Below, in pieces: positions 24,071 to 35,097 of a stretch of 64,000 nt of DNA. Below the pieces are notes generated by a model. That model was not told where the DNA came from and made no database searches. It saw only the letters and a list, made by a program, of their open reading frames with translations. This DNA is from Haliotis asinina (Eukaryota; Mollusca; Gastropoda; Lepetellida; Haliotidae): the NCBI RefSeq assembly GCF_037392515.1, contig NC_090295.1:20538001-20602000 (forward strand), written 5' to 3'. Each line of letters begins with the position of its first letter. Within the stretch, counting starts at the first letter, position 1. The translations under genes were made by a program, and so were the position numbers.

Positions 24071-24185
24071 AGGGGTGGTACTGTAGCTTAGTGGTTGAAG
24101 CGTTTGCTCATCACACTGAAGACCTGGGTTCAATTCGCCACATGGGTCAAATGCATGATGTCCATTTCTGGTGTTCCTTGCCATA
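24071..24185 (+). mobile_element. SINE family 1, 5' half
   Basis: AGGGGTGGTACTGTAGCTTAG head, GGTTCAATTCGCC B-box and TGATGTCCATTTCTGGTGT body. The shared tail is absent and a second head fragment (GATAGCCCAGTGGTCC) follows at 24208. Confidence 0.85.
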
Positions 24186-24819
24186 AATGTGCATCACTTG
24201 CTTTGTTGGGATAGCCCAGTGGTCCAGTTTGTTTCACTGATATTTGGTGGGTTTCTGTTTCTAACTAAACAGTAGATTGTCTTGACCATGTTTTGTATAT
24301 GTAAATACTGTGTGTATGATAAGGTTTAGTGTTACATATATTTCACAGTAAAACCTGAAAAACGATGAGGTTTTTGGCATCTTGCTTTACTCATCTCTGT
24401 TCATTCCCATGTCTATTGATAAACCTCCTGACAATATATTGTTGTAATTTGTAAACAAATATTGTAACTTATTCATTCCATGCCATCGAAAAGTCTCTTA
24501 TGTTAGACCAAAGCTTTTTTCCAAGGCAGTACTGAGTGGTAAACCCATGGATAGTAATTTTATCTGTTACAGAGGCAAATCCAGTTTAGGGGACAGGACC
24601 CCAGTTGTTCTTTATTTTTCTTTAAATTATCATTTAAACTGTTAGTGATTACCATAGAGACTTGTGCAAGTCTAGTTAATAGGGTAATGGGAGCTGAGAC
24701 AATGCCTGGAGAAATTACAACAAAGAAACCACCTTCAGTTTAATAATAATAGAATGATAAATATATTCAGAGTTCATCAATTGTGTTATGATGTATTTGG
24801 TTTTAATTACTGTCTGGCA

Positions 24820-25560
24820 TTGTGGAAGCCGCACTGGGGCAGTGGTGTTGACACCGATGTAGTTTATTTGTCCATTGGTTGAGGAATGCTGTCGCCAGAT
24901 ACAGTTTTACATTGACCTGTATTGAATTCAGCTTCCATGGCTTGGCCACGCACTAGTGCTGAGCACTGTCAAGCAGTGCAGGTAAATAAATATGGCCGCC
25001 TTTGATCCAGTTTCATTGAGCACAGCCGTGAAGCGCTTACCGAGCTTGTTCAATAGCGCATTATGAAGTGGAGGCATTGGTGATTGGTGACCGTGACGAA
25101 GAGAAGGAAGGGATATGGTGTTATGTTACGCCTTGAGAGCACAGACCCCATCTGCATGGCTTCAGTCCTCGTCATTCTTTTCAGTTTCTGCACGTTGCGT
25201 AGGCTTTTGATAATGTTGAGTGTACCAAGCCGGAACCGTGTCTTTCAGTAATAATCATTTCATGAAGGACTCAAGTGTTTGCAATGAAATGGCCTCTGAT
25301 ATTATGAGCTTGGCATGGGTTTTGTTCTATTTCAAGCTTGGATGGCTGGAAAGAAAAGGTTTGGTCTTAAAATCGGGTGTTTGACAAGCTTGGTGTTTGC
25401 CATGGTTTGAAGTGGAGCACCCCTGTTGCGTTTCTTTCGGTCTGGGTGTTTTAAGGCAAAGTGGTAAATTTTCACTAGGCATGTTATGTTGAACTCTGAT
25501 GGGAGAGTTAATCATACTTTGTTTGACATACATGATGGAATTCACTGTTGATGCCGTTAC
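24820..25560. other. GC-richer block upstream of the Pax gene
   Basis: CpG-containing words cluster here (GGCCACGCACTAGTGC, GAAGCGCTTACCGAGC, GTTACGCCTTGAGAGC) about 0.7-1.5 kb before the first recognised Pax exon. It is the nearest plausible site for a promoter or an upstream non-coding exon. No TATA box or defined start was identified. Confidence 0.3.
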
Positions 25561-25994
25561 TCACGTCAACCGACAAAAGTAGCTCGGCCGCGTTCTGCAT
25601 CATTTATTGGCTCATGGATTTTCACTGACATTCTGGTAGCCTTTATGGTATGTTGTTGGCGATATCGACGGTTCCAATTTCGTTACGACACTTTCAATTG
25701 TTCAATCACGCATACACATGCATTGATTTTTTTACTGTTTCTGATTCTGTGAAAACTGTCATTTTCACATGTGTTTGAGTGAATACTCATTGTTTTGCGA
25801 ATAAGCAATTGCCAGTTGTGTGTGAGACTTGCTTCATGAAAAGAGCAAGCGAGATACGGGATGATTTCCGCTGCTCAACATCTATTTGTGTTTTGTAATG
25901 GATTCTGCTACTTATGATTCTTCAGTCACTGGAAGAGGAATGATCTAAGTGTCATTTGTAAAGTAAACCAATTTTGGATAACAATCAAATTTAG

Positions 25995-26016
25995 ATTATT
26001 ATTATTATTATTATTT
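25995..26016. repeat. (ATT)7 microsatellite
   Basis: A short uninterrupted trinucleotide run in the sequence just before the Pax 5' exon. Confidence 0.9.
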
Positions 26017-26283
26017 AAGTGTTATTGAGTAGTGGTGTTTCTGATTATATTTCAAATTATGTTGCAGGAAAATTGTCCTAACAGATTTACCTCATGTGAA
26101 AAAATAGCATGTTCTGTTCTGTTTTCGTGATAGAGTCTCTTCTGCTGTTTATTTGAGTGAATATATATCCAAGTTGAAATTTTTAATGTAATTTTCACAT
26201 TCATTAACATAATTCCCTGATTTAGTTTAAATTGTGTGTGCTTTGGAATTTTGAAATCACATTTTGTCTTTTGTTCTTTTCAG

Positions 26284-26409
26284 ACGTGGAACAGAATCAA
26301 ATGTCTTCACTCTACATGTCTCTGTGAGCGACGAAATGAGTGATTTGTGAAGGGAAGGTTTACAATGTGACGTGGCAACCAGTATATAGCTGTGCTATGG
26401 TGATGGACT
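26284..26409 (+). promoter_or_regulatory. Pax 5' untranslated segment with four upstream ORFs
   Basis: A strong acceptor (TTGTTCTTTTCAG) ends at 26283, so this is the start of an internal exon whose first 126 bases are untranslated: the frame of the main ORF is closed by TGA codons here. Four upstream ATGs are seen: 26301-26327 (8 codons), 26336-26350 (4 codons), 26365-26370 (ATG directly followed by TGA), and 26397-26441, which overlaps the main start in another frame. Such leaders usually reduce translation of the main ORF. At least one non-coding 5' exon must lie upstream. Confidence 0.65.
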
Positions 26410-27013
26410 ATGCCGGCAGAAGCACAAACAATGCAGATTAAACAGGAACTTGAGACACAGGAGAGTCATGAAAAGGGAGGTAACTCTCTTACAGGAAAGG
26501 GAAATGGAGAGAGTAATGACGAGGGGAATTCACCTCTTGTGAACCAAGATGGAGTTGTTGGAACAGTTTCACCAGATAATCTAGGTAACAGCAGTCGGGT
26601 CGAATCGCCAAAAGAATTAAAATCACCTGATGGAGAAAAATCCAAAGAATTATCGGCGTCCATGATTCAGCAGAATGGAAGTGGGCAAATAGTGCCAGGT
26701 ACTCCACTGGTGATTCCACAGCCCTATCTACACTTTCTACAACAGACGATGTTGCTGCAACAACATCAACAGATGTTGAACGCAGTTGATGTGACAGCGA
26801 GACTAGCAGAACAAGCGGATGAAGCAAACCAGTTGGGCGGAATGGCGTTTCCTGAACGGGAGCGTCCTCGGGGAAAGAGTACAGCTGAGACAGGGGAGAC
26901 AACTGCAGACACAGCATCTGATGATAGCATGGAATTTGATGAAAACCTATTTACTGATGAAGAACTGGAAGACATGATGAAGAAGAAGGGAGATGGGAGA
27001 ATCCGACATTCAG
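26410..27013 (+). CDS. Pax-family transcription factor, coding exon 1
   Basis: Codes residues 1-201 of a 1010-residue protein and one base of codon 202. The ATG has A at -3 and is the first in frame after TGA stops. The segment before the paired domain is unusually long, Ser-, Glu- and Gln-rich, with a SUMO consensus IKQE at 10-13, a Gln/Leu-rich hydrophobic stretch (PYLHFLQQTMLLQQHQQ, about 104-120) and an acidic block (FDENLFTDEELEDMMKKK, about 178-195). The exon ends at CAG|GTGTGT in phase 1. The frame stays open to 27069 into the intron, so an unspliced transcript would give a 219-residue protein without a paired domain. The segment itself matches no family I know; its place in the Pax gene rests on phase, order and the absence of another gene between. 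Confidence 0.8.
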
Positions 27014-27756
27014 GTGTGTGCAATCTTTGTGTCTTCGGGAGAACAGGCCCCCCGCATCATCGCTCGTAAGAGTTAGCAATATGTATATTAGTAGGACACA
27101 GTGTGTGGTTATCTGAAAGTGGGCTTTGCTTTAAAGGTATGGAGACCAGCTCTTGCTGTCAAACACTGGCTTGCCTGGCCCAAACTATAGCCACCTCTGA
27201 AAAGGGGATATATTGCTGTTAAATATGTGTGTCCAACTTGCTGACTGACAGACAGAAGAAATGGGTTTCACACACTGTGACCATGTTTGGAATCGAACTC
27301 AAGTTTTGGCGTTCTTTGACTCTTAAACAAAAAAAGACTGCCATTTCTGCTTTAAAGCCTAAATCACTTTCTTACATATTACCTGCTTTAAGGCCTAAAT
27401 CACTTTCTCACATATTAAGTAAGGATTTCTGGTTAGAGTTAAGGATTTGACACTGAATAAGATTGACAATGAAAAGATCAGGATCAATTTAGTTTTTATT
27501 TCCTTATTCTTTGGTCCAAACAGGTTATTACTCAATGATCATCCTAAATAATAATTCAACAATCAAAACAAATTTTGCAGAAGAACAAAAAGTACATGTG
27601 TTTTAGGCAGCCTGACTGACAGATTGTTTTGACGTGCAGCCCAAATTCATTTTGGCCAAGGTGTAAGCAGCTGTCAAGAAAGCCATTATTTAAATTCAAA
27701 ATTCATTCAGATTTTCTTATTGCTGTTGCTTATACATACAAATTCATATCTGTAAA

Positions 27757-27840
27757 TATCTGGGTTGGAATTGGCCGTTGTGAAACTTGTCAGAAGAGAC
27801 GACTAATTGGATCTGATGGTCAGACTTGGTGAGCACATAT
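27757..27840 (+). mobile_element. SINE family 2, 5' fragment
   Basis: TCTGGGTTGGAATTGGCC, then AGAGACGACTAATTGGATC and GATGGTCAGACTTGG match the head of the second SINE family; the tail is missing. Confidence 0.6.
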
Positions 27841-28261
27841 CATTTCAAAACTGTGTAAATGATGTCAATCTCTGGATTTTCTGATCCAGATTTGATTACA
27901 TGTATTTTCAAACTGCCCTTTTATAAGAGGAAAATGTCTGAGAGTCATGTTAAACAACAAACGAAGCAAACATTCGAATAAACAAAACACATTGTTACTA
28001 ATTTTCTATCAAGTAGTGAATGTAAAATGTTTTTGAAGACGGAAATGAATAAGAACAAACAAACCATGCCTAGGACAGTTCATGCTGTAACCAATCACAT
28101 CACATGTACTTTCAGTTTACCTAAACTCGGTGCATTACGTGTTAATGATACGTAGTTCGTTGCAATGTCTAAAAACAGTAAATGAAATTTGCTCTAGTTG
28201 GAAATGGCAGTTGCAGTTTTATATTTTTGAAAACCAGACAGGCAACTTTGTATCTGAACTG

Positions 28262-28890
28262 AGTTAGCCTATGGGGAGAGTGTGTTTAACAGTATAAATA
28301 TGGTATTGCAGTGCAAACATAATTTCAGCAGGGATAGATACTGGGAGAGGGTGGTAAAATACTGTGAATACGGTATTCCTAAAGAGAACTTCTTCGGACA
28401 GGGTTAGCTTACAGGGAGAGTGTGTTTAACAGTATAAATATGGTATTGCAGTGCAAACATAATTTCAGCAGGGATAGATACTGGGAGAGGGTGGTAAAAT
28501 ACTGTGAATACGGTATTCCTAAAGAGAACTTCTTCGGACAGGGTTAGCTTACAGGGAGAGTGTGTTTAACAGTATAAATATGGTATTGCAGTGCAAACAT
28601 AATTTCAGCAGGGATAGATACTGGGAGAGGGTGGTAAAATACTGTGAATACGGTATTCCTAAAGAGAACTTCTTTGGACAGGGTTAGCTTACAGGGAGAG
28701 TGTGTTTAACAGTATAAATACGGTATTGCAATGCAATCATATTTTCCACAGGGATAGCATACTGGGAGAGGGTGGTAAAATACTGTGATTACAGTATTGC
28801 AAAACAAAAATATTTTTATGAGGGTGGCTTCTGGAAGAGGGTGCAGAAGTACTATGAATACGGTATTGCAAAACAACGACACATTAGCAA
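28262..28890. repeat. 140-base satellite made of two 70-base halves
   Basis: GGGTTAGCTTACAGGGAGAG starts at 28401, 28541 and 28681, an exact 140-base period, with partial copies on both sides (about 4.5 in all). Within each unit two halves are related: each has GGGAGAG, a run of A/T and an ATACGGTATT or ATATGGTATT core. The middle units are almost identical; the last ones are diverged. Confidence 0.9.
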
Positions 28891-30460
28891 CGTGCATTTT
28901 TATTCTGCATGGTGTAGCACATGGATACAACATATATCATTAGACAGACGACACTGTGTTCATGTGAGGAATGTGGAGGTTCAGTTTATCACAACTTTCA
29001 GTAAGTGCACCAGGGTCACGTGTTACCAAGGGCAACACACCAGCAGATGCAGTTCTGAATTTTTCTCTAAATTCTAATACCAGGTTAGGGGTCAAGAGAT
29101 GGGATTTAGTTGAAAAATATAATCTTTTTTTGAAAAATGCTTAATATAATTTTGTTGATCACTTGATCCATTTATATCAGTCTGCCATGCTTAGTACTCT
29201 GAAAAATAACACTTGGTGCTTCAAATTGTTCAGATACTACTTCTATAGAACTAATTGAATGTTTCGACTTTCTGATTGATGAAAACTTCTCTAACAAATG
29301 CCCAAGTCCATCGGTAGAATATGTGTTGGTTCAACCTCAACAATGATTTTTTAACTTTCGAAGAAAATCTCCTTGAAATTATCTGCTTCAATTTTCGGCA
29401 CTGTACATGAGAATGTTGAAAAGGTTAACAGCTTGTTTGATGTCATTTCTGAAATTGCACATCTGAAAATACACTTATGCTGTTTTGGCCAGGATGTATT
29501 AATATCAGGTTTTCAAATGCATTCTTAGCCATAGGTTGAATATATATTAAAGGATTGTGAGGGGATTTAGTTGATATTTAACTGGTCAATATCGAATGGA
29601 TATATGTTGTACCCAAAACATATAATGGTGATAATTACACATGATCCTGTTTCAGTTTTCCCAGCCATGTTTGCAAGTATAAAATAATGAAACCCAATAT
29701 GCATTTAGCATACATTTTGCAGAATTTTATGGGAGTAATTTATCTTATCTTTCTTTATATCTTCATTTAACATTGATCTACATTCAATGCTTTCAAGACA
29801 TGATTAGTTTGATTTCTGGGATCATAAAGCTGTAATTATTCTGTTTCAAATTCTAGAAATGCATGCCTTAACAACCTTTTTCTGTAAATATGACAGAAAG
29901 AACTGTAGGTGAGCTACAGAATGATAATACTCCCCTTGATTGATGTATGATGAATTGCAGAAAAATCAAATTCAATTCAACCATTTTTTAAATGTAATTT
30001 TAGGAGACAAAAACTGACAGTCTTGTTGAAAGTATTTGTAATAATAATCTCCCTTAGTTAGTTGGAGATGACAGTCTAATAACTAATCTTAATGACTATT
30101 GTACATAATATTAATTTATTAATATCATAATATTCCCTCTTTCATATCCTAAACTGTCTGAATCTTTAGTATGAAAAATGCATGCAAAGAAAGTGGAAGT
30201 TTGGTTTTTATCACTTTTTCAATGGACAGTAAAAGGGATTTTTTTATTCTATAATGTTTCTCTGCTTGTGGAGTATCAGATTGCACTATGAGCTTACTTA
30301 AGCTGCAAAACTTATCCTAAATTTAGTGGGTTAAATACTTCTAAGTTGTTGAACATCATTTTGACAAGGTTAAACTTTGAATGATACATAATGGTACACA
30401 CATTATGACAGCATTCAGGAAATCTTAACATGTTATCTGATGGGGTTTTACAATTTTGTA

Positions 30461-30610
30461 GCAGCATTAGTTGCCTCATTGTTGAAGGGTTTGCTTGTCA
30501 CACTGCAGGTCTGGGTTCGATGTCTTACATGGGTACCGTGTGTGAAGTCCTTTTCTCATGTCTCTTATCTTATGGCTGAGATATTGCTGAAAACGACTAA
30601 ACCAATATCC
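30461..30610 (+). mobile_element. SINE family 1, diverged
   Basis: TGTTGAAGGGTTTGCTTGTCACACTG head region, GGTTCGATGTC B-box, GTGTGAAGTCC body and GAGATATTGCTGAAAACG tail. Confidence 0.75.
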
Positions 30611-30754
30611 TAGCTCAGTTAATTTGTTGTGTCCTCAATATGATATGCTTGTGATTTTTACTATATGCTAGTGCAAAATGATGACGTAATCCTGACTTTT
30701 TACTGCATCCTTCAGTGAAATTATGTATTTAACTGCTTTTTGTAAAAGTGGCAC

Positions 30755-31110
30755 TCCACTCTTTGTCATAAAACAGCACCCTGCTGCTTGTCATACGATG
30801 GCGGTTTATTTATTGCTTGTCATAAGATGTCACGCTTATGCTTGTACCATTGTGCTCTATTGCTTGTTGTAAGATGGCACCATACTGCTAGCCCTAAAAC
30901 AGCACTTTACCGCTAGTCGTAAGATGGTGCTATACTGCTTTTCAAAGATGGCATTCTACTGGTTGTCATAAGATGGCGCTCTACTGCTTGTCATTAGACA
31001 GCACTTACTGCTTGTCATAAAACGACACTCTTATGCTCGTCTTAAAATGGTGCTCAACTGCTTTTCGTAAGATGGCACTCTGTTGCATGTAGTGAGATGG
31101 TGCTTTTTCT
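30755..31110. repeat. 28-base minisatellite, about 12 copies
   Basis: Unit approximately CTGCTTGTCATAAGATGGC plus ACTCTA. Copies alternate between AAGATGG and AAAACAGCAC variants. It sits in Pax intron 1 close to the paired-domain exon. Confidence 0.85.
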
Positions 31111-31255
31111 TTCTTTGGTCAACACAGTATTTGAAGCTTTGTGCAATGTATATATACATGTAATCACTTTTCACCCCATGTGCTAACAAAACTGCTGAAC
31201 ATGTTTTTTTTCAAAACAGGAAGATAATTCTTATTTCCTTTTTCATGTGATTTAG

Positions 31256-31445
31256 AAGGGAAATCCATGTTTGATGCAGGTGGTCGCAACGTCAACCAAT
31301 ATGGCCGCGAATTTACAAATGGCCGCCCCCTTCCCGACCATCTTCGCGTTCAAATCCTTCAACTGGCACTGCAAGGGATTCGTCCCTGTGAGATTAGTCG
31401 CCAGTTGCAAGTATCCCATGGTTGTGTCAGCAAAATTCTAAATCG
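31256..31445 (+). CDS. Pax coding exon 2: N-terminal (PAI) half of the paired domain
   Basis: Completes codon 202 and codes 203-264 plus two bases of 265. It holds paired-domain positions 1-55: VNQ (5-7), then GREF where most Pax proteins have GGVF, the minor-groove-contacting NGRPLP, and recognition helix 3 with [15 protein letters not shown]. Residues at domain positions 42, 44 and 47 are Gln, Gln and His. The known Pax5-type set is Gln, Arg, His and the Pax6-type set is Ile, Gln, Asn, so this is mixed. Acceptor TGATTTAG (31255) gives phase 1, matching exon 1. A second AG at 31279 is in the same phase and would drop eight residues. Donor TCG|GTGAGT, phase 2. The divergent N-terminus fits Pax-beta of lophotrochozoans better than Pax1/9, 2/5/8, 3/7 or 4/6. 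Confidence 0.95.
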
Positions 31446-32259
31446 GTGAGTCTGACAGTCACAGGTGAACAGCTGGAAAATATTTTCATATATCCATGAG
31501 ATAACCTGGATGAAAATAAGTTTGTTTCACAAGTCAGAAAATTATATCAGTTTGAGAAAATATTTATCAATTATCTATTTTTTAAAATCCTGGTAATGAA
31601 GCCAGAGAGCGTGTTGTTTTTGTTCCTACATTTTGTTTGATAGCTCCAGTTTTTGAGAAGCATTAATTAAAACAAGTGAGTGAAATAGTTTCATATAAAT
31701 GCATGAACTTGTTTGAAATAATGCAATTTATTTGATGGTAAAGCTTTCAAGTACTTCACTCGACACTGACAGTATTCCATAATTAAGTTTTATGCTGTGT
31801 TACTCATGGCACTAGATGTGGAGACCAATCCTAGCTTTGAAAATAACTTTTGGTTGTAATCATCGAAGATTTATCCATGATAATTAAAATAATATTAACT
31901 TTCATTTCAAATCACACCATTACAGTTACACTGAAATAATTCAAATTTTGCGACTAAATATATTTATTGAATTTTATTCAGCTTATTTAAATAACATGTT
32001 TACTGAAGATTGTGACTTTAATATAAACATTGTAATGTATTCACTTGTCAAAAACAAATGTATTTTAAAGCCAGTGTCTCTATTGGTTCTTATTTGTAAT
32101 TTATTCTAAGATGCTAAATAAATCAATATGAGAATATATTTAGGGATATCGATAGTGTGTTTTTGATTCAAAGCGATTTACCAATATAGATCTGCTGTCA
32201 TTTTATAATATTTCACAAATCACAAATACATATTTCATCAACTGGAAAACACCAAGAAG

Positions 32260-32560
32260 CAGCCATACTGGGGTAGAAATCTGGCACCGATTAGCATGTG
32301 TTGCATAGACTCCAGCGATGCGGGTCACGTTTACAATAGCGATAAACTGTTTATCTAATCTCGCCATGGTCCCAACCACGACCTCTTACAGTAACCCAGG
32401 TCATTGTCAGGTCAAACCAGAGTTCAACTAGCATGAAGCTATCCAGGCTGTGGCGCCCCAGGCTCCCTCCCAGCATGCTCTAGTGATGTCAAGTCAGCGA
32501 CAAATTGGCTTATTAGTCGTGGAATTAGCAACAGGATTTAGGTATTAGTGGGATTGGAAA
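32260..32560. promoter_or_regulatory. candidate intronic regulatory block
   Basis: A GC-richer, repeat-free island within an AT-rich intron. It contains a near-palindrome GATAAACTGTTTATC with Fox-like TGTTTA on both strands, plus TGTGGCGCCCCAGG and a run with CTTATTAGTCG. Enhancer function is inferred only from composition and position. Confidence 0.25.
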
Positions 32561-33164
32561 CGTGTATTGTCTGTGCGGTGCTGTTGTTCTATAATGAAAC
32601 AAAAGTGGAATATCATTATGGGAAAATGTGTTGTCCTCACAACATGTTGATGTTAACACGTGAAAAAGTAAAATTGAATTAGTTTTCAGTTTCATTTCTC
32701 AATTATCGTTGTGCATCAAATTGGATTTTTTTAGGAAATATCTCATGCAGACTGCAAACAGGATTTGTAAGCATTCAGTATATTTTTAGATCCATACGTT
32801 GTACTTGAAATTAGTATGGATTGTGAGTAGTTTTATGAGAAATATGATTTGAACTGACAGGTTTTAAAAAGTATGAGATTTAATGTTACAGGTTCCTTTA
32901 GGTAGGTTCCAATTAGGTGGATTAGGGGACAGGTAGTGGTTTTCTTTCAGTGGATATGTTTGAATCCAGACAATCACCCCATAATTTACATTTCTTGATA
33001 TCAGTCAGTTAGTGTTGTTGAAATATCTGATATTCTGGTCACCTGACTGAGGAATTGAGTGAGTATTTTCCTTGACAGTGGTGGGAAGTTTTTCAAATAA
33101 GTGTTTTTGACATATATCGTCATTATGAGACATAAATGCAGTGTATGTATTTATATAACATATG

Positions 33165-33275
33165 TCATTGTATCCCAGTTGCGCAGAACGATACTCATGC
33201 TATTGATCACTGGGTTGTCTGGTCCAGACTCTATTCTTTGTAGATTGCCACCATATAGTTTGAATATTATGGTGT
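33165..33275 (+). mobile_element. SINE family 2, 3' part
   Basis: TATCCCAGTTGCGCAGAACG, GATACTCATGCTATTGATCACTGG, GTCTGGTCCAGACTC and CCACCATATAGTTTGAATATT follow the family 2 order without the head. Confidence 0.7.
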
Positions 33276-34247
33276 TAAAGAACAAACAAGCATGACCAAT
33301 GTTATATCCCCTGATGATGGGGCTGGTTGAAGGGAGATAACTCTGTGTAGCCCCCCCCCATCCAATCATCTTCCCACATACATGATTGACAACCTCAGCT
33401 ATGTATAGAAGGGCACCAGTGCTGGAATGCCGTGACGCAACACATTACGTCCCCAGCTATTGTGTTAATCATTGATAAGAGGAAGAATAAAATGTCTAGA
33501 CAGGAGACAGCTTGATACGCGTGAAGCGTGACGGAAATATCATTTCAGATCAAAATACAATTTTCAGACGCACCAGATTTTACATGTTTGATGTCTGCTT
33601 GAAGGCAAAAAGTGGCATTTCAATGCATGGAGTATAGACGTCATCTGTCATAAAGACTAACTACAGGTTTCATGTCACATTAACCACTCCTGTCTAATTG
33701 AATTAGGTGTTTCATAATGTAAAAGATAAAAGACCACATTGTGAAGAAAATAATTTATGTGTGAAAATGTTTTCCAGTCAGTGGTTAACTTACTAAATGG
33801 TACTGTATTATTTTATTTTTGACAAAGTTTGAATTAAGATTAGTTTAAAAGAAAGTGTATTTTCAATATTTTTAAAATATACTTATCAAGTAAAGGGCTG
33901 TATTCACAGCGAACAACGCTTAATAACATTGATGTCTTAACCCAATAAATATGCAATCTAGGTCAGCTTGCAGGAGCAACACATTTTTCTCCAAAGAATA
34001 AATTAATGTATACCTTATCGTTAGGCTTGTAAGACATGTTTCTACTAACTTTAATCTTTTCTAAGGCTCTTGATATGATGTAGACAAACATGGATTTTTT
34101 TGCACAGTATGATGATTAAGGTAAACACTAAGGTGCTGTGTCCACTCTTGGTACAGGAAAGCTATTTTATGAAAAAGTTAATTTGAAAAGTGTAGCAAGA
34201 AACATTTGTTTTAATGACTAAATAGTTCGCTACTCATGATGTTTCAG

Positions 34248-34385
34248 ATACCGAAAGACTGGAAGCATCAACCCTGGACAGATCGGGGGCAGCAAACCGA
34301 AAGTGACTACACCTGACGTTGTGAGCCGAGTTCGCCAATACAAGGCAGAAAACCCACAAATGTTTGCATGGGAAATACGACAAAA
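34248..34385 (+). CDS. Pax coding exon 3: linker and start of the RED half
   Basis: Codes residues 266-310 with split codons 265 (CG|A, Arg) and 311 (AA|A, Lys). The sequence [18 protein letters not shown] is the conserved linker that lies in the minor groove; it is followed by [14 protein letters not shown] and [12 protein letters not shown], the first helices of the RED subdomain. FAWEIR is a hallmark of the family. Acceptor GATGTTTCAG, donor CAAAA|GTGAGT; both phases match the neighbours. An intron just after the PAI half is common in Pax genes. Confidence 0.95.
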
Positions 34386-34479
34386 GTGAGTCCAACATAT
34401 GTCATGTTTGAAAATACATTTTCTTTGTAGAGCACACATTCTAGTACTTTTGTTGGGTTGAGTTTCAAAAAGGGTTCTC

Positions 34480-34625
34480 TTGTGTACCCTAGCCATGACA
34501 TTAGTGGAATATTGCTAAAAGCAGCGTAAAACTAAACTCACTCCAACAGAGATTCAAACCCACACCCTCAGTGTCACCAGCGCACAAAGACAGCTGCCTA
34601 ACCCACTGGCTCCGCACAAAAGTGA
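34480..34625. mobile_element. two SINE family 1 fragments, head to head
   Basis: A plus-strand tail (TAGTGGAATATTGCTAAAAG, AACTAAACTCACTCC) is joined to a minus-strand head (AGATTCAAACCCACACCCTC to GCCTAACCCACTGG). Confidence 0.65.
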
Positions 34626-34769
34626 GTCTGTTACCTGTACACAACATTGTTCCAATTTCTGTGTACCATGATATGAAATATTGTCAATATGTATCACAGA
34701 TCTGATTTTATGACCCTGTTTCGGTGCTTGTTACCAGACTCACTGCATGCCACGAGTCAGTCTGGATCT

Positions 34770-34985
34770 TTGTTCAAGCACCTGTGAAGATCTGGGTTAG
34801 AACTGATATTCAGTAACCCATGCTTGTCGTTACGGGATCAGGTGGTCAGGCTTGCTGAATTGGTTCCATTTGTGTCGGTTGATGGTCATGCTGTTGATCA
34901 TTTGATTGTCTGGTCAAAACTCTGTTATTTACAGACCACTGCCATATAGCTTGAATATTGCTGGGTACAGTGTGACACAACCAAT
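34770..34985 (+). mobile_element. SINE family 2, near full length
   Basis: GATCTGGGTTAGAACTGAT, CAGTAACCCATGCTTGTCG, GGATCAGGTGGTCAGGCTTG, GTTGATCATTTGATTGTCTGG, ATTTACAGACC and TATAGCTTGAATATTGCTGG in order. The tail matches that of family 1. Confidence 0.75.
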
Positions 34986-35097
34986 GAATCTTTGCTCATG
35001 TTGTGGCCACTTGTTTACCCAATCAAGAGCTTTGCATGAATGATGCTCACTGTGGTGTAAAACATGCCCTCATTGGAAAACCCAATTTTTGAGGTGT

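Larger units (their letters stand above)
27014..31255 (+). other. Pax intron 1 (4.2 kb)
   Basis: Bounded by GTGTGT and a pyrimidine-rich acceptor ending TGATTTAG. It holds a family 2 SINE fragment, a 140-base satellite, a family 1 SINE and a 28-base minisatellite that ends about 145 bases before the acceptor. The rest is AT-rich with no other supported exon. Confidence 0.75.
31446..34247 (+). other. Pax intron 2 (2.8 kb)
   Basis: Bounded by GTGAGT and GATGTTTCAG. AT-rich except for 32260-32560, and contains a family 2 SINE fragment near 33170. No other supported exon. Confidence 0.8.

Noticed and set aside
26489-26917. A 142-residue minus-strand frame opposite Pax exon 1
   Set aside because: Antisense shadow of a Ser/Glu-rich coding exon without splice or start support.
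31219-31255. Acceptor-like AAAACAG at 31219 for Pax exon 2
   Set aside because: It would give the right phase but meets an in-frame TAA at the third codon.
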